Of a DNA stretch of 64,000 nt, positions 19,757 through 28,089 are shown one piece after another. Source of the stretch: PALSA-894 sp963757565 (GTDB lineage Bacteria > Pseudomonadota > Alphaproteobacteria > Rhizobiales > Xanthobacteraceae). The stretch spans positions 682,001 to 746,000 of the forward strand of contig CAVWSB010000010.1 of assembly GCA_963757565.1 (NCBI GenBank), read 5' to 3'. The translations under genes were made by a program, and so were the position numbers. Each line of letters opens with the position of its first letter. Position 1 is the stretch's first letter. The notes beneath the pieces were generated by a model, which did not search any database, had not been told where the DNA came from, and saw only the letters and a list, made by a program, of their open reading frames with translations.

Positions 19757-20281
19757 CGCTCTGCCCAGCTGCGTTCAGCGGATCGAGATCGCCAGAACCT
19801 GCAGCCGCATTGGAGGGGATGTGCCGTGACCATGACCCAAACTCGCATCATGGCGGCCAAACACAAGCCCCAAGTGCTGGTCGACCGGACTTATGGATCG
19901 TTTGCACAGGCCGAGCGTTGCATACCGGTCCCTTCTACTCAGCTAAGTTTTAGATTCTTGTCTGAGACTCTTTGACAGTGATTATGACTCGTAAGTCATG
20001 TGAGGCTGGCTCTCCCGACGCTGTCCTCATGCAATCACGATTCCTGCAATTCTGGCCGGTGTTACCGCTTTCGACAGGCTGCTGATTTCTATTGCGGTTT
20101 CCGAAACCATCCACCGGCTTTTGCACAGATCATCCTGCGTCTACCCTTTTCAACACTGTCCACAAAACCGGCGGCGGACGGCAGTCGTGTGGAGGAGATC
20201 GCGACTTGTCCCGCCGGGTCTCGGTTCCCCTGCTTGCCTCCCGGCCTCAGTCGTGGCCTTCTCCCCAGCAGTTCACACCTT
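19757..20281. other. oriC: Candidate chromosomal replication origin (oriC), hemJ-ppsR gap
   Basis: A 525-bp non-coding gap with an AT-richer centre (about 19930-20165). Seen: four GANTC methylation sites within 91 bp (19953, 19966, 19986, 20039), where about 0.4 would be expected by chance; DnaA-box-like 9-mers TTTTGCACA at 20119-20127 (one mismatch to TTATNCACA), CTGTCCACA at 20156-20164 and GTTTGCACA at 19900-19908 (two mismatches each); and a 6-bp dyad at 19984-19999. Known: in Caulobacter and Rickettsia the origin borders the RP001 gene, the homologue of ppsR here, and GANTC is methylated by CcrM. Gene direction switches from minus to plus across the gap. Origin function is inferred; no perfect DnaA box and no CtrA TTAA-N7-TTAA site was seen. 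Confidence 0.55.
19984..19999. promoter_or_regulatory. Perfect 6-bp inverted repeat in the origin gap
   Basis: ATGACT and AGTCAT flank a four-base spacer (CGTA), and the left arm together with its spacer contains a GANTC site. The dyad is in the AT-rich part of the proposed origin and could bind a dimeric regulator or be part of the ppsR promoter. It is too short to name a factor. Confidence 0.45.
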
Positions 20282-21130
20282 ATGTCCTCCATGCCTCATC
20301 GCGGCGGCGGTTTTTTTCATCTCCATCTCGTCTCGGACGCAACCGGCGAGACACTGATCACGGTCGCGCGTGCGGCCGCCGCGCAGTATGCGTCGGTCGC
20401 GCCGATCGAACATATCTATCCGCTGGTGCGCACAGAAAAGCAGCTCGACCGCGTGATTTCCGAGATCGAGGCAGCGCCCGGGATCGTGCTCTATACGATG
20501 CTCGATTCGGCACTCGCGGAGCGGCTGCAAACCAAATGCCGCGAATTCTCGATTCCGTGCCTGTCGATTCTCGATCCGGTGCTGGGACTGTTCCAGTCGT
20601 ACCTTGGCGCTGAATCCGCCCGGCGTGTCGGCGCGCAGCACACGCTCAACGCCGAATACTTCAAGCGCATCGATGCGCTGAATTACACCATGCTGCACGA
20701 TGACGGGCAGCATACCGACGATCTCGAACACGCCGATGTCGTGCTCACTGGCGTATCGCGCACGTCGAAAACGCCGACATCGATCTATCTTGCCAATCGT
20801 GGCGTGAAGACCGCGAACGTCCCGCTGGTGCCGAACATGCCGGTGCCGTACCAGCTCGAGCAGCTCACGACGCCGCTGGTGGTCGGGTTGACGGCAAGCC
20901 CCGAGCGCATCGTGCAGATCCGTCAGAACCGGCTACTCGGGCTGAACGCCAACACCGACGGGGATGCGTATGTGGACCGTCAGGCGGTCGCGGAGGAAAT
21001 AGCCTTTTCGCGAAAGCTTTGCGCCAGGCACAACTGGCCGATCATCGACGTGACGCGCCGCTCGATCGAGGAAACAGCCGCGGCTGTGATCGCGCTGCTC
21101 GCCGAGCGGCGCCGGCAGGCTGTGCCTTGA
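20282..21130 (+). CDS. ppsR: Pyruvate, phosphate dikinase / PEP synthase regulatory kinase-phosphorylase
   Basis: DUF299 bifunctional enzyme that inactivates PPDK or PEP synthase by ADP-dependent phosphorylation and reactivates it by phosphorolysis. The nucleotide-binding loop is GVSRTSKTPTSIYLA, with FHLHLVSDATGETL at the start, both typical. Length is 282 residues. The frame stays open upstream to 20000, but that part crosses the origin gap and is not family-like; ATG 20282 or the ATG three codons later is the likely start. This is the RP001 gene next to alphaproteobacterial origins. The next gene is maf, behind a palindromic repeat. Confidence 0.93.
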   Translation: MSSMPHRGGGFFHLHLVSDATGETLITVARAAAAQYASVAPIEHIYPLVRTEKQLDRVISEIEAAPGIVLYTMLDSALAERLQTKCREFSIPCLSILDPVLGLFQSYLGAESARRVGAQHTLNAEYFKRIDALNYTMLHDDGQHTDDLEHADVVLTGVSRTSKTPTSIYLANRGVKTANVPLVPNMPVPYQLEQLTTPLVVGLTASPERIVQIRQNRLLGLNANTDGDAYVDRQAVAEEIAFSRKLCARHNWPIIDVTRRSIEETAAAVIALLAERRRQAVP

Positions 21131-21133
21131 GCT

Positions 21134-21182
21134 GCGCATGATCTTGTTCGAAAACCGGTTCCCACTTTTCGGGATCATGCGC
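21134..21182. repeat. 49-bp palindromic dispersed-type repeat before maf
   Basis: Perfect 10-bp terminal arms GCGCATGATC and GATCATGCGC enclose a GAAAACCGGTTCCCACTTTTC core. Elements of this form (arms around AAAACCGGTTCCCA) are common interspersed repeats in Bradyrhizobium-type genomes. Only one copy is in this window. It ends two bases before the maf ATG at 21185, so it replaces the normal ribosome-binding region and could fold into a hairpin over the start. Confidence 0.8.
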
Positions 21183-21184
21183 TG

Positions 21185-21790
21185 ATGCCCCTCTGGATGC
21201 CGGCCGAACCTTTGGTGCTTGCTTCGCAGAGCAAGGTGCGCCGCGGACTGCTTGAAGCGGCCGGCATCCCGGTCGACGCGCGGCCGGCGCATCTCGACGA
21301 ACGCGCAATCGAAAAGTCAGTGACCGGCGGCCCCGGCGAGGTCGCACTGACGCTCGCGCGCGAAAAAGCCCGCACGGTCGCGGCGATGTCGGGAAATGCC
21401 TACGTGGTCGGTTGCGACCAGACGCTCGCGCTTGGCGAACGGCGCTTCGACAAGCCGACGGACCGAGCCGCGGCGCGGGTGCAACTCCTCGCGTTGCGCG
21501 GCCAGACCCATGCGCTGCATTCGGCCGTCGCGGTCTGCCGCAACGGTGCCGTGACGTTCACCCATGTGGCGGTCGCCCGGCTGACCATGCGGGCATTTTC
21601 CGAAGACTTTCTCGATAGTTATCTCGATGCTGCGGGCGCCAATGTGACCGCTAGCGTAGGGGCTTATCAGTTGGAACGAACGGGCATTCATCTCTTCGAG
21701 AAAATCGAGGGAGACCATTTCACGATTCTCGGTCTGCCGCTGCTGCCCTTGCTTGCCGAACTCCGGCGCGAAAAGGTGCTCGCCGGATGA
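21185..21790 (+). CDS. maf: Maf family nucleoside triphosphate pyrophosphatase
   Basis: House-cleaning pyrophosphatase of the Maf/HAM1 superfamily that removes non-canonical nucleotides; 201 residues. The N-terminal LVLASQSKVRRGLLEAAGI is the family signature, followed by GCDQTLALGERRFDKP with the conserved Asp and Lys, and SVGAYQLERTGIHLFEKIEGDHFTILGLP near the end. The ATG at 21185 follows a palindromic repeat directly and has no visible Shine-Dalgarno; ATG 21197 four codons later is an alternative. The stop overlaps aroE (ATGA). Confidence 0.93.
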   Translation: MPLWMPAEPLVLASQSKVRRGLLEAAGIPVDARPAHLDERAIEKSVTGGPGEVALTLAREKARTVAAMSGNAYVVGCDQTLALGERRFDKPTDRAAARVQLLALRGQTHALHSAVAVCRNGAVTFTHVAVARLTMRAFSEDFLDSYLDAAGANVTASVGAYQLERTGIHLFEKIEGDHFTILGLPLLPLLAELRREKVLAG

Positions 21791-22659
21791 CAACCCTTTC
21801 CGACAGTGCTCGGCCTCGCGCGTGCATCATGGGTCATCCGGTCGCGCACTCCCGTTCGCCGATGCTGCACGGCTACTGGCTGCGCACGCTTGGGATCGAC
21901 GGGTCTTACGAGCACGCCGACGTGCCGCCGGAAGAATTCGAGGCGTTTTTCCGCGGGCTGAAGCGCAATGGCTTCGTCGGCGGGAACATCACCATCCCGC
22001 ACAAGGAGGCTGCGTTTCGCCTGGTGGATCGACGGGAGCGCGCAGCGGATGCGATCGGCGCGGTCAACACCGTCTGGTATGAGGGCGACACGCTGGTTGG
22101 CGGCAACACGGACTGGCTCGGCATCGTCGGCAGTCTCGACGACATGCACCCCACCTGGGATTCGCCGCCCGGCAGCGCAGAGAAATTGGCGCTTGTGCTC
22201 GGCGCTGGTGGCTCGGCGCGCGCCTCGGTATTCGCGTTTCTGGAGCGCGGCTTTTCGGTCTCCATCGTCAACCGCACGCGCGAGCGCGCAGAGAAACTTG
22301 CCGCCGCCTTCGGCCCGCGCTGCTCGGTGCACGATTGGGCCGAGGTGCCGGCGCTGCTTGCGCAGGCCGACGTGCTGATCAACAACACATCGCTCGGCAT
22401 GGCGGGCAAGCCGTCGCTCGATATCGATCTTTCGCCGCTGAAAAAATCCGCCATCGTTTACGATGTGGTGTACGTGCCGCTCGAGACCGCGCTGCTCAAA
22501 GTCGCGAAACAGCGGGGCTATCGCACGGTCGATGGTCTGAGCATGCTGCTCTATCAGGCGGTGAACGGCTTCTCGCACTGGTTCGGCGTGGCGCCGAAGG
22601 TCACCGCCGAACAGCGCAAGATACTGGAAGACGACATCCGGGCGAAGACTGGAGGCTGA
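21787..22659 (+). CDS. aroE: Shikimate dehydrogenase
   Basis: NADPH enzyme converting 3-dehydroshikimate to shikimate in aromatic amino-acid synthesis. Substrate-binding residues are in GHPVAHSRSPMLH and NITIPHKEAA (with the catalytic Lys), followed by AIGAVNTV and the NADP loop VLGAGGSARA; the NRTRERAEKLA basic segment favours NADP. The C-terminal DGLSMLLYQAVNGF is also conserved. It overlaps maf by four bases and is followed by coaE with one base between, forming the maf-aroE-coaE-dnaQ unit usual in this group. Confidence 0.96.
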   Translation: MTTLSDSARPRACIMGHPVAHSRSPMLHGYWLRTLGIDGSYEHADVPPEEFEAFFRGLKRNGFVGGNITIPHKEAAFRLVDRRERAADAIGAVNTVWYEGDTLVGGNTDWLGIVGSLDDMHPTWDSPPGSAEKLALVLGAGGSARASVFAFLERGFSVSIVNRTRERAEKLAAAFGPRCSVHDWAEVPALLAQADVLINNTSLGMAGKPSLDIDLSPLKKSAIVYDVVYVPLETALLKVAKQRGYRTVDGLSMLLYQAVNGFSHWFGVAPKVTAEQRKILEDDIRAKTGG

Positions 22660-22660
22660 G

Positions 22661-23264
22661 ATGTTCATCCTCGGCCTCACGGGCTCGATCGGCATGGGCA
22701 AGTCAACCACCGCGGGGTTTTTCCGCGAGGCCGGCGTGCCGGTGCATGATTCCGACGCGGTGGTGCATCGGCTCTATGAAGGCGAGGCGGTTGGCCCGGT
22801 CGAGGCAGCGTTTCCGGGCGTGGCGGTCGATGGAAGGATCGACCGCGCGAAGGCTGGCGCAAAAGCTGGTCGGTCATCCGGACGCGATCAAAAGGCTCGA
22901 AGCGATCGTGCATCCGCTGGTCCGCGCCGTGACGCAGCGCTTCATCGAGGAACACCGTGCCAAAGGGGCGCGCATCATTGTGCTGGATATTCCGCTGCTG
23001 TTCGAAACCGGCGGCGAGAGGAATGTCGACGCCGTGGTGGTGGTGTCAGCACCCGCGGATGTGCAGCGCGCGCGGGTGCTGTCGCGCGCCGGCATGACGG
23101 CGGAGCGCCTCGACGCGCTGCTGGCGCGCCAGATGCCGGATGCCGATAAACGCGCGCGCGCGCATTTCGTGGTGGATAGCTCGCGCTCGTTCGATTCCGC
23201 GCGCACACAGGTTCATGGCATTCTGCGCGCGGTTTCGGCCTTGCCCGGGCGGCGAATCGGATAA
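22661..23264 (+). CDS. coaE: Dephospho-CoA kinase, broken by one inserted base
   Basis: Last enzyme of coenzyme A synthesis. The P-loop GLTGSIGMGKSTTAGFF and the VHDSDAVVHRLY substrate motif are in the first frame, which then runs into out-of-frame sequence. Deleting one G at 22852-22853 gives DRAKLAQKLVGHPDAIKRLE and joins the rest (IVLDIPLLFETGGE, RQMPDADKRARAHFVVD), ending at 23264 for ~200 residues, the normal size. The enzyme is essential, so a sequence error is more likely than a true mutation. It lies between aroE and dnaQ. Confidence 0.93.
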
Positions 23265-23273
23265 ACAGCAGCG

Positions 23274-23966
23274 ATGCGCGAGATCGTGTTCGACACCGAA
23301 ACCACCGGGCTTGACCCCTATCAGGGCGACAGGCTCGTCGAGATCGGCTGCGTCGAGCTGGTCAACGGCTTTCCGACCGGCAACAGCTTTCACTATTACC
23401 TCAACCCGCAACGCGACGTGCCGGATGGCGCGTTCCAGGTGCACGGGCTCTCGGCCGAGTTCCTGAAGGACAAGCCGCTGTTCGCGGACGTGTGCGAGGA
23501 GTTTCTCGCCTTCGTCGCCGACGCGCCGCTGGTCGCGCACAATGCGATGTTCGATCTCGGCTTCATCAATGCCGAGCTGGAACGCTGCAAGAAGGTGCTG
23601 CTGCAGCGAGACCGGCTGGTTGACACGCTGATGCTGGCGCGGCGCCGCTATCCAGGCGGGCCGAACAGCCTCGATCATCTGTGCACGCGCTTCTCGATCG
23701 ATACGTCACGCCGCACCAAGCACGGCGCGTTGCTCGACGCCGAGCTGCTCGCCGAAGTTTACGTCGAGCTGACCGGCAAGCGTCAGGCGCGGCTCAGCCT
23801 GGTCGAAGAACCGATCTCCGTCCACGCGGGCGTCACGATTGCGGTGGTGCGCGTGCGGCCTGCGCCTTTGGCGCCCCGCGTAACCGATGCGGAACGCGAG
23901 GTGCATCTCGCGTTCGTCGCGACGCTCGGCGAGAAGGCGATCTGGAACGAGTATCTTGGCGCCTAG
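23274..23966 (+). CDS. dnaQ: DNA polymerase III subunit epsilon (proofreading exonuclease)
   Basis: 3'-5' exonuclease of the replicative polymerase. Exo I is VFDTETTGLDP (metal ligands D7 and E9), exo II includes VAHNAMFDLGFINAEL and exo III is KHGALLDAELLAEVY with the HxAxxD pattern, so the DEDDh set is complete. Length is 230 residues. It ends the ppsR-maf-aroE-coaE-dnaQ series; its TAG stop is shared as CTAG with the stop of convergent secB. Confidence 0.96.
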   Translation: MREIVFDTETTGLDPYQGDRLVEIGCVELVNGFPTGNSFHYYLNPQRDVPDGAFQVHGLSAEFLKDKPLFADVCEEFLAFVADAPLVAHNAMFDLGFINAELERCKKVLLQRDRLVDTLMLARRRYPGGPNSLDHLCTRFSIDTSRRTKHGALLDAELLAEVYVELTGKRQARLSLVEEPISVHAGVTIAVVRVRPAPLAPRVTDAEREVHLAFVATLGEKAIWNEYLGA

Positions 23967-24457
23967 GCCGAGGGCGGGACGGCCGGCGGTTGCTGTTCGC
24001 CCATGCGCTGGCGGTAGAGCGCGACGAAATCCACCGGATCGATCATCAGCGGCGGAAAGCCGCCGTTGCGCACCGCGTCCGCGATGATCGAGCGTGCGAA
24101 CGGGAACAACAGTCGCGGGCACTCGATCATGACGATCGCGTGCACGTTTTCCTGCGGCACGTTCTGGATGCGGAACACGCCCGCATAAAGCAGGTCGAAG
24201 CTGAACAGGAACAGGTTGGGCGCCTCCGCGCGCCCCTCGATCTTCAGTTCGACTTCGAAATCGTTGTCCGCCATCGGCTTGGCGTTGACGTTGATCTGGA
24301 TGTTGATCTTCGGCGGCTGTTGCTGCTGTTGCAGCGAGCGCGGCGCGTTCGGATTCTCGAACGACAGATCCTTGACGTACTGCACCAGCACATTGAGCTG
24401 TGGCACGCCCTGCGCTGCCATCGCGTCGGCCGGCGGGCTGCCATTGGTCGATGCCAT
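23963..24457 (-). CDS. secB: Protein-export chaperone SecB
   Basis: Tetrameric chaperone that holds preproteins unfolded and hands them to SecA. The core LNVLVQYVKDLSFENPNAP, KINIQINVNAKPM, FDLLYAGVFRIQNVP, LFPFARSIIADAVRNGGFPPLMIDPVDF is unmistakable. GGAGG five bases before ATG 24457 fixes the start; the longer frame from 24532 is rejected. A run of five glutamines sits between FENPNAPRSL and PPKINIQ. The stop codon overlaps that of dnaQ on the other strand. Confidence 0.97.
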   Translation of the reverse strand: MASTNGSPPADAMAAQGVPQLNVLVQYVKDLSFENPNAPRSLQQQQQPPKINIQINVNAKPMADNDFEVELKIEGRAEAPNLFLFSFDLLYAGVFRIQNVPQENVHAIVMIECPRLLFPFARSIIADAVRNGGFPPLMIDPVDFVALYRQRMGEQQPPAVPPSA

Positions 24458-24546
24458 CTTGTCCTCCGGCATTGGCGCCGGGTCTCCGGCACAAGCGGCG
24501 GTGTGGCTAACACAAGCCCCCAAGGGCGACAAGAAGCGCGGATTTC

Positions 24547-25035
24547 TCAGTCAGGACGGGTAGATGGCTTGTGCGCGATGCGCTCCTCAGGGACCCGCTG
24601 CCACTCGCCGGGCGGGAGGTCGACCACATCCGGGCTGCTGCTGTTTCTGCTGTTGTTGCTGTTGCGCTCGGCTCGCCCGACGGCGCGGCGCAACGCCGCA
24701 CCGATTGCAGACTGCGTCAACGGCAGCAGCAACAGCAGACCCAGCACGTCAGTGATGAAACCCGGCAGCACCAGCAGGAAACCGCCGAGCACGGTCAGGA
24801 AACCGCGCCCGTCGAGTGCGACCCGGCTGATCCTGCGCTCGCCGAACGCCGTGCGCATGCGCTGCATATCGCCCTGGCCGGCGTTGCGGATGACCGCCAT
24901 GCCGGCGATAGACGTCAATATCATCAGCGCGATCGCCGCCAGGAAGCCAAGCTTGACCACCACCACGACGAACACGGCGATTTCCGCGAAAGGCAGCATC
25001 AGCAGCCCGAAAATCGCCCATTTCACCAAAGACAT
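24547..25035 (-). CDS. fxsA: FxsA family inner-membrane protein
   Basis: A 162-residue protein with three to four membrane helices: WAIFGLLMLPFAEIAVFVVVV, LGFLAAIALMILTSIAGMAVI and the FLTVLGGFLLVLPGFITDVLGLLLLLP pair that defines FxsA. The C-terminal tail is polar and Asn/Ser-rich (RNSNNSRNSSSPD). In E. coli the homologue affects F-exclusion of phage T7; a general role is not known. The gene is divergent from the Tim44-like gene with 190 bp between. Confidence 0.9.
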   Translation of the reverse strand: MSLVKWAIFGLLMLPFAEIAVFVVVVVKLGFLAAIALMILTSIAGMAVIRNAGQGDMQRMRTAFGERRISRVALDGRGFLTVLGGFLLVLPGFITDVLGLLLLLPLTQSAIGAALRRAVGRAERNSNNSRNSSSPDVVDLPPGEWQRVPEERIAHKPSTRPD

Positions 25036-25225
25036 CCGGATACCTTATGCGCCCAAGGTTGTTGGCGCGGAAGCCTCGATCGTCTAACATGCGTCGAACG
25101 GCGCACTATGCGCTGCATGCGCCGTGGACCCTGGAACGGCTCGTGTTGTTACATAGGTAATATCGGCGAAATCGGCGTCCAGTCCGGGCAGCCCGAACGC
25201 CGCCCGGCCTTGAGAGCATCGCGAC

Positions 25226-25933
25226 TTGTTCGACATCTACACCATCATCTTTCTGGCGCTCGCAGTGTTCATTTTCCTGCGGCTGCGCAGCGTGCTGGGC
25301 CAGCGCACTGGCCGCGAGCGCCCGCCTTACGATCCCTATTCGGCGCGCGAGGCTGCGCGACCGCCGACCAATGACAACGTCGTGGCGCTACCGCCGCGTG
25401 CGCCGGACACCGCCCCAAAACCGGTCATCGACGCCGAGCCGGCCGCGGACCGCTGGAAGGGCGTCGCCGAGGCGGGCTCACCCGCCGCCGCCGGCCTCGA
25501 TGCGCTGCTCGCGCAGGATGCGAGTTTCGATCCCAAGCATTTCCTCACCGGTGCGCGGGCCGCCTACGAGATGATCGTTACGGCGTACGCGCAGGGGGAC
25601 CGGCGCGCGCTGAAGAACCTTCTGTCCAAGGAGGTCTATGACGGCTTCGAGTCCGCCATCAAGGAACGTGAGACACGCGGCGAGAAGGCGGAGACGCGTT
25701 TCGTCTCGATCGACAAGTCCGACATCACCGCCGCCGATGTGAAGGTCCGCACCGCGCAGGTGACGGTGCGCTTCGTGTCGCAGCTTGTCTCGGTCACTCA
25801 CGATCGCGACGGCAATGTGATCGACGGCAGCCCCGACAAGGTCACCGACGTCACCGACGTTTGGACCTTCGCGCGCGATCTCTCCTCGCGCGATCCCAAC
25901 TGGAAGCTGGTTGCAACCGAAGCCGGGCAGTAA
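25226..25933 (+). CDS. Tim44/TimA domain protein
   Basis: Bacterial relative of mitochondrial Tim44, 235 residues. One N-terminal membrane helix (FDIYTIIFLALAVFIFLRL) is followed by a proline-rich linker and the Tim44 C-terminal domain: FDPKHFLTGARAAYEMIV, then a DRRALKNLLSKEVYDGF helix and a beta sheet ending in DVWTFARDLSSRDPNWKLVATE. Likely bound to the cytoplasmic membrane facing the cytosol. The start is a TTG; no upstream ATG is in frame. It is followed at once by mltA, the conserved neighbour in Hyphomicrobiales. Confidence 0.9.
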   Translation: MFDIYTIIFLALAVFIFLRLRSVLGQRTGRERPPYDPYSAREAARPPTNDNVVALPPRAPDTAPKPVIDAEPAADRWKGVAEAGSPAAAGLDALLAQDASFDPKHFLTGARAAYEMIVTAYAQGDRRALKNLLSKEVYDGFESAIKERETRGEKAETRFVSIDKSDITAADVKVRTAQVTVRFVSQLVSVTHDRDGNVIDGSPDKVTDVTDVWTFARDLSSRDPNWKLVATEAGQ

Positions 25934-25939
25934 CCCCAC

Positions 25940-27352
25940 ATGATCGCGCTGCGGCACGCCCGATCCCTCGGACGCGTCGCAGTGTTCGCACTCTGTTGCC
26001 TGCTCGCGGCCGATGAGGATGCCGACGCGCGTCGGTCGCATCACGCGCGGCAACAGCGACACAGTCCAGCGCCCGAGTTCACCGGCAAGCCCAATCCGGC
26101 GGGACCGATCCGGTTTCCCGATACACGCTTCGAGCCAGTCGCGTTCGACCAGATCGATGGTTGGGCGGCAGACGATCACGCTGCAGCGTTCGCGACGTTT
26201 CTTGCGAGCTGCCGCGCGCTGACCGCCAGTGCCAAAGGCGCGCGTGATACGCGTCCGGTCTATCCGGCCTTGGTGGAGATCTGCCGCAAGGCGCGCACGG
26301 CGGGCAAGCTCCCCGGGGGAGCAGCGAAGACGTTCTTCGAGGAGAACTTTCGCGCCGTCCGCGTTGCGAAGCTCGACGACCCGGCTGGATTTCTCACCGG
26401 CTACTACGAGCCGGTGGTGGAGGGCTCGCGCGTCCTGACCGACGATTTCAAGGTCGCGCTGTACGGCCGGCCGCACGACCTCGTGAATATGGCGCGGCGG
26501 CACAAGGGCGATGCATTCCCGAACACCGGGCGCGTGGTGCGGCGCATTTCGCGCGGAAAATATTTGCCGTATTTCGACCGCGCGCAAATTGAAGACGGCG
26601 CGCTCGCGACCCGAAATCTGGAAATCTGTTACCTGCGCGATCCCAACGATCTCCTGTTCATCCAGATCCAGGGCTCGGCACGCATCCGCCTCACTGACGG
26701 CACGCTGCTGCGTGTCAACTATGACTCGCACAACGGCTATCCCTACACGGCGGTCGGCCGCATCCTGATCGACCGCGGCATCATTCCGCGCGAAGAGATG
26801 TCGATGGATCGCATCCGCAAATGGATGGCGGAGAATCCGGAAGGCGGGAAAGAGTTGCGGCGGCAGAACAAGTCTTATGTATTCTTTCGCACCACCAACC
26901 TGCCGGAGAATGAGGAGGCGCGCGGCGCGCAGGGTGTTCCGCTCACGGCGACGCGCTCGATTGCGGTCGACAAGGCGCTGCACGTTTACGGCACGCCGTT
27001 TTTTATCGCGGCCGATTTACCGATCGAGAGCGAAACGTCGGCGACGAAATTCCGCCGCCTGATGATCGCGCAGGACACCGGCTCGGCGATTGTCGGTCCG
27101 GCGCGGGCTGACATCTATTTCGGCTCCGGCGACGAGGCAGGTCGCATCGCGGGGCGCGTCAAGGATCGCGCGCAGTTCGTCATGTTGATGCCGCGCGCGC
27201 TCGATCCGGTTGAAGCCGGGAAGGCGATGCCGGTGCCGGCCGCGCGGCCCGCAAGCGCGCCGAAGCGCGCACCCGGCTTGGTGGATGACACGCCGGCGGC
27301 TGCGCCGTTCACCGGTTCGATCCCTGTGCCGAGACCACGACCGAAATCATGA
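25940..27352 (+). CDS. mltA: Membrane-bound lytic murein transglycosylase A
   Basis: Peptidoglycan lytic transglycosylase that forms 1,6-anhydromuropeptides. The MltA domain contains FLTGYYEPVVEGSR, then PYFDRAQIEDGAL, and the 3D domain with IQIQGSARIRLTDG, YVFFR and the three conserved Asp region RLMIAQDTGSAIVGPARADIYFGSG, all intact. The N-terminus has a signal-like segment (VAVFALCCLLAADED) whose Cys pair does not make a clear lipobox. The C-terminus is a proline-rich extension. The stop overlaps the start of smr (ATGA). Confidence 0.94.
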   Translation: MIALRHARSLGRVAVFALCCLLAADEDADARRSHHARQQRHSPAPEFTGKPNPAGPIRFPDTRFEPVAFDQIDGWAADDHAAAFATFLASCRALTASAKGARDTRPVYPALVEICRKARTAGKLPGGAAKTFFEENFRAVRVAKLDDPAGFLTGYYEPVVEGSRVLTDDFKVALYGRPHDLVNMARRHKGDAFPNTGRVVRRISRGKYLPYFDRAQIEDGALATRNLEICYLRDPNDLLFIQIQGSARIRLTDGTLLRVNYDSHNGYPYTAVGRILIDRGIIPREEMSMDRIRKWMAENPEGGKELRRQNKSYVFFRTTNLPENEEARGAQGVPLTATRSIAVDKALHVYGTPFFIAADLPIESETSATKFRRLMIAQDTGSAIVGPARADIYFGSGDEAGRIAGRVKDRAQFVMLMPRALDPVEAGKAMPVPAARPASAPKRAPGLVDDTPAAAPFTGSIPVPRPRPKS

Positions 27353-27900
27353 CGCGCCGGGGCAGGGGGCTTTCGGACGATGAACGCGCATTGTGGGACA
27401 CAGTGACGCGCGCGATCGCCCCGCTGCGCAAGCGCAGGGCGAGAAACAAGGCACCGGACACCGAGCCAGCAAGCAGTGCGCCCGCGCCGGCAAGGCCCGC
27501 GCGTGTCGTCGTCACGCCACCGGCACCGAAATCGATTCAGCGTCCGGTACCGCCGCCGCTCGCGCCGCTCGGCCGCCGGATGCGGTCGAAACTCGCCAGA
27601 GGCTCGGAAGAGATCGACGCGCGCATCGATCTGCACGGCATGACGCAGGCCGATGCGCATTCAGCGCTCGCGCATTTCCTGCGCCGCGCGCAGCACGACG
27701 GTGCCCGCGTTGTATTGGTGATCACAGGCAAGGGCGCGCGGCCGGGTGGCGAGGGCTATTCCGAGCGCGGTGTGCTCAAGCGGCAGGTGCCGCTCTGGCT
27801 CGAAAGCGGCGAACTGCGGCCCTTCGTGATCGGCTTCGAGAGCGCCGGCATGGGCCACGGTGGCACCGGCGCGCTGTATGTGCGGGTGCGGCGCGGTTAG
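27349..27900 (+). CDS. Smr domain protein
   Basis: A 183-residue protein with a basic N-terminal third, a proline/alanine-rich linker and a C-terminal Smr (small MutS-related) domain. IDLHGMTQADAHSALAHFL carries the LDLHG motif and VLVITGKGARPGGEGYSERGVLK the TGxG loop of the Smr nuclease fold. Stand-alone Smr proteins are linked to ribosome rescue or nucleic-acid cleavage in other bacteria; the role here is unknown. It overlaps mltA by four bases. Confidence 0.92.
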   Translation: MTRRGRGLSDDERALWDTVTRAIAPLRKRRARNKAPDTEPASSAPAPARPARVVVTPPAPKSIQRPVPPPLAPLGRRMRSKLARGSEEIDARIDLHGMTQADAHSALAHFLRRAQHDGARVVLVITGKGARPGGEGYSERGVLKRQVPLWLESGELRPFVIGFESAGMGHGGTGALYVRVRRG

Positions 27901-27906
27901 TAGCTT

Positions 27907-28089
27907 TCACCGGCGCGCTGCGGATGTAGATCGGGAAATCCGCCGACGCCGAACTTTACTACGACGGCCGCCCCTCGTGCCGCGCGCGCGCGCGCGGCCC
28001 TGCACGGCTTCCAGCGCCAGCCTCAGGGCTTCGATAAAGAGTGCGCTGGGTACTCGTTCTACCAAGCGATCGTGATCTACGGCTCGCAT
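27907..28089 (-). CDS. Possible 60-residue basic protein
   Basis: The frame starts MRAVDHDRLVERVPSALFIE after GGAAAGG, five bases before ATG 28089, and has an amphipathic helix (EALRLALEAVQ) followed by an Arg/Gly/Ser-rich tail. The good ribosome-binding site supports it; the short length and repetitive tail weaken it. It is convergent with smr. I do not recognise a family. Confidence 0.4.
   Translation of the reverse strand: MRAVDHDRLVERVPSALFIEALRLALEAVQGRARARGTRGGRRSKVRRRRISRSTSAARR

Noticed and set aside
20000..20281. N-terminal extension of ppsR through the origin gap
   Set aside because: Residues are unlike DUF299 proteins and the frame would fill the proposed origin; ATG 20282 fits the family.
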